DNA from: Actinotignum schaalii
Lineage (GTDB): Bacteria; Actinomycetota; Actinomycetes; Actinomycetales; Actinomycetaceae
DNA length: 42,730 nt
Direction of reading: 5' to 3'
Assembly: GCF_028864145.1 (NCBI RefSeq)
Contig: NZ_JARBHJ010000023.1
Coordinates: 1 to 42,730 of the forward strand
Shown in pieces: positions 42,631 through 42,730 of the stretch. The notes below the pieces were generated by a model. The model saw only the letters and a list, made by a program, of their open reading frames with translations, ran no database searches and was not told where the DNA came from. Position numbers and translations under genes: made by a program. Numbering within the stretch: position 1 is the stretch's first letter; each line of letters begins with the position of its first letter.

Positions 42631-42730
42631 CACCTCGCGTAGCAGCGCCGCGATTTTCTCCGAATCCTCCACGCTCAACGGCACCTGCGGGGCACGCATC
42701 AACGGCGAGCACTCCACCCCACACAAACGC
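42622..42730 (-). CDS. DHDPS-family protein, C-terminal end (gene continues beyond the window)
   Basis: Thirty-five codons are open from the window edge to TAA at 42622. The peptide ends RAPQVPLSVEDSEKIAALLREVHA, matching the usual C-terminus of dihydrodipicolinate synthase/N-acetylneuraminate lyase proteins (R-x-P-x-x-PL followed by an amphipathic helix). The upstream part is outside the window. With the aldolase at 37479 it may be a second lyase of the hexarate pathway, or DapA; the fragment cannot decide. Confidence 0.6.
   Translation of the reverse strand, partial: RLCGVECSPLMRAPQVPLSVEDSEKIAALLREVHA

Overview
The window is high-GC chromosomal DNA from an actinomycete, most likely Actinomycetaceae (an Actinotignum/Actinobaculum-like organism). 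The evidence is a DUF5926 protein beside a family-2 glycosyltransferase, class Ib ribonucleotide reductase with NrdH and NrdI, frequent GTG/TTG starts, several leaderless-looking promoters, and a sortase-type surface protein. The genus is inference; no rRNA or species marker is present.

Layout. 1-11.5 kb is housekeeping: tRNA-Ser(CGA), tadA, upp, a TauE-type exporter, DUF5926, a glycosyltransferase, a phosphatase-like polytopic membrane protein, pheA, a small-molecule kinase, serS and a HAD phosphatase. 11.5-13.1 kb is an AT-richer accessory islet ending at tRNA-Ser(GCT). It holds an Imm35/YrhB-like gene, a DUF3800 gene and, between them, a consensus promoter followed about 30-60 nt later by a terminator, which looks like an undescribed small RNA. 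13.3-22.5 kb holds nrdF, a secreted trypsin-like lipoprotein, a SWIM-SNF2 ATPase and nrdHIE with paired NrdR boxes. 22.9-27.9 kb is a lactate operon (lldP-lutABC). 28.1-31.9 kb is a large beta-helix surface protein bracketed by direct copies of a nested palindromic repeat, with an implausible G27...C33 tract behind it. 32-42.7 kb is a hexarate (glucarate/galactarate) catabolic locus: glycerate kinase, glucarate dehydratase, tartronate semialdehyde reductase, GntP permease, a DHDPS-family aldolase, an IclR regulator, and L-talarate/galactarate dehydratase. A small two-gene cassette of unknown function is embedded in it, and a further DHDPS-family gene runs off the right edge.

How it works together. 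Glucarate and galactarate would be imported by the GntP carrier and dehydrated by the two enolase-superfamily enzymes to 5-keto-4-deoxyglucarate. The DHDPS-family protein would cleave this to pyruvate and tartronate semialdehyde (no GarL homologue is seen), GarR would reduce the latter to glycerate, and the kinase would feed it into glycolysis. A near-identical 23-bp element lies upstream of both transcription units, which suggests common control.

The most unusual signals are the promoter-terminator small RNA at 12.15-12.24 kb, a grossly over-represented 13-mer (ACGACGACGCCGC) found mainly at gene ends next to hairpins, the palindromic repeats around the surface-protein gene, and the shared operator of the hexarate genes.
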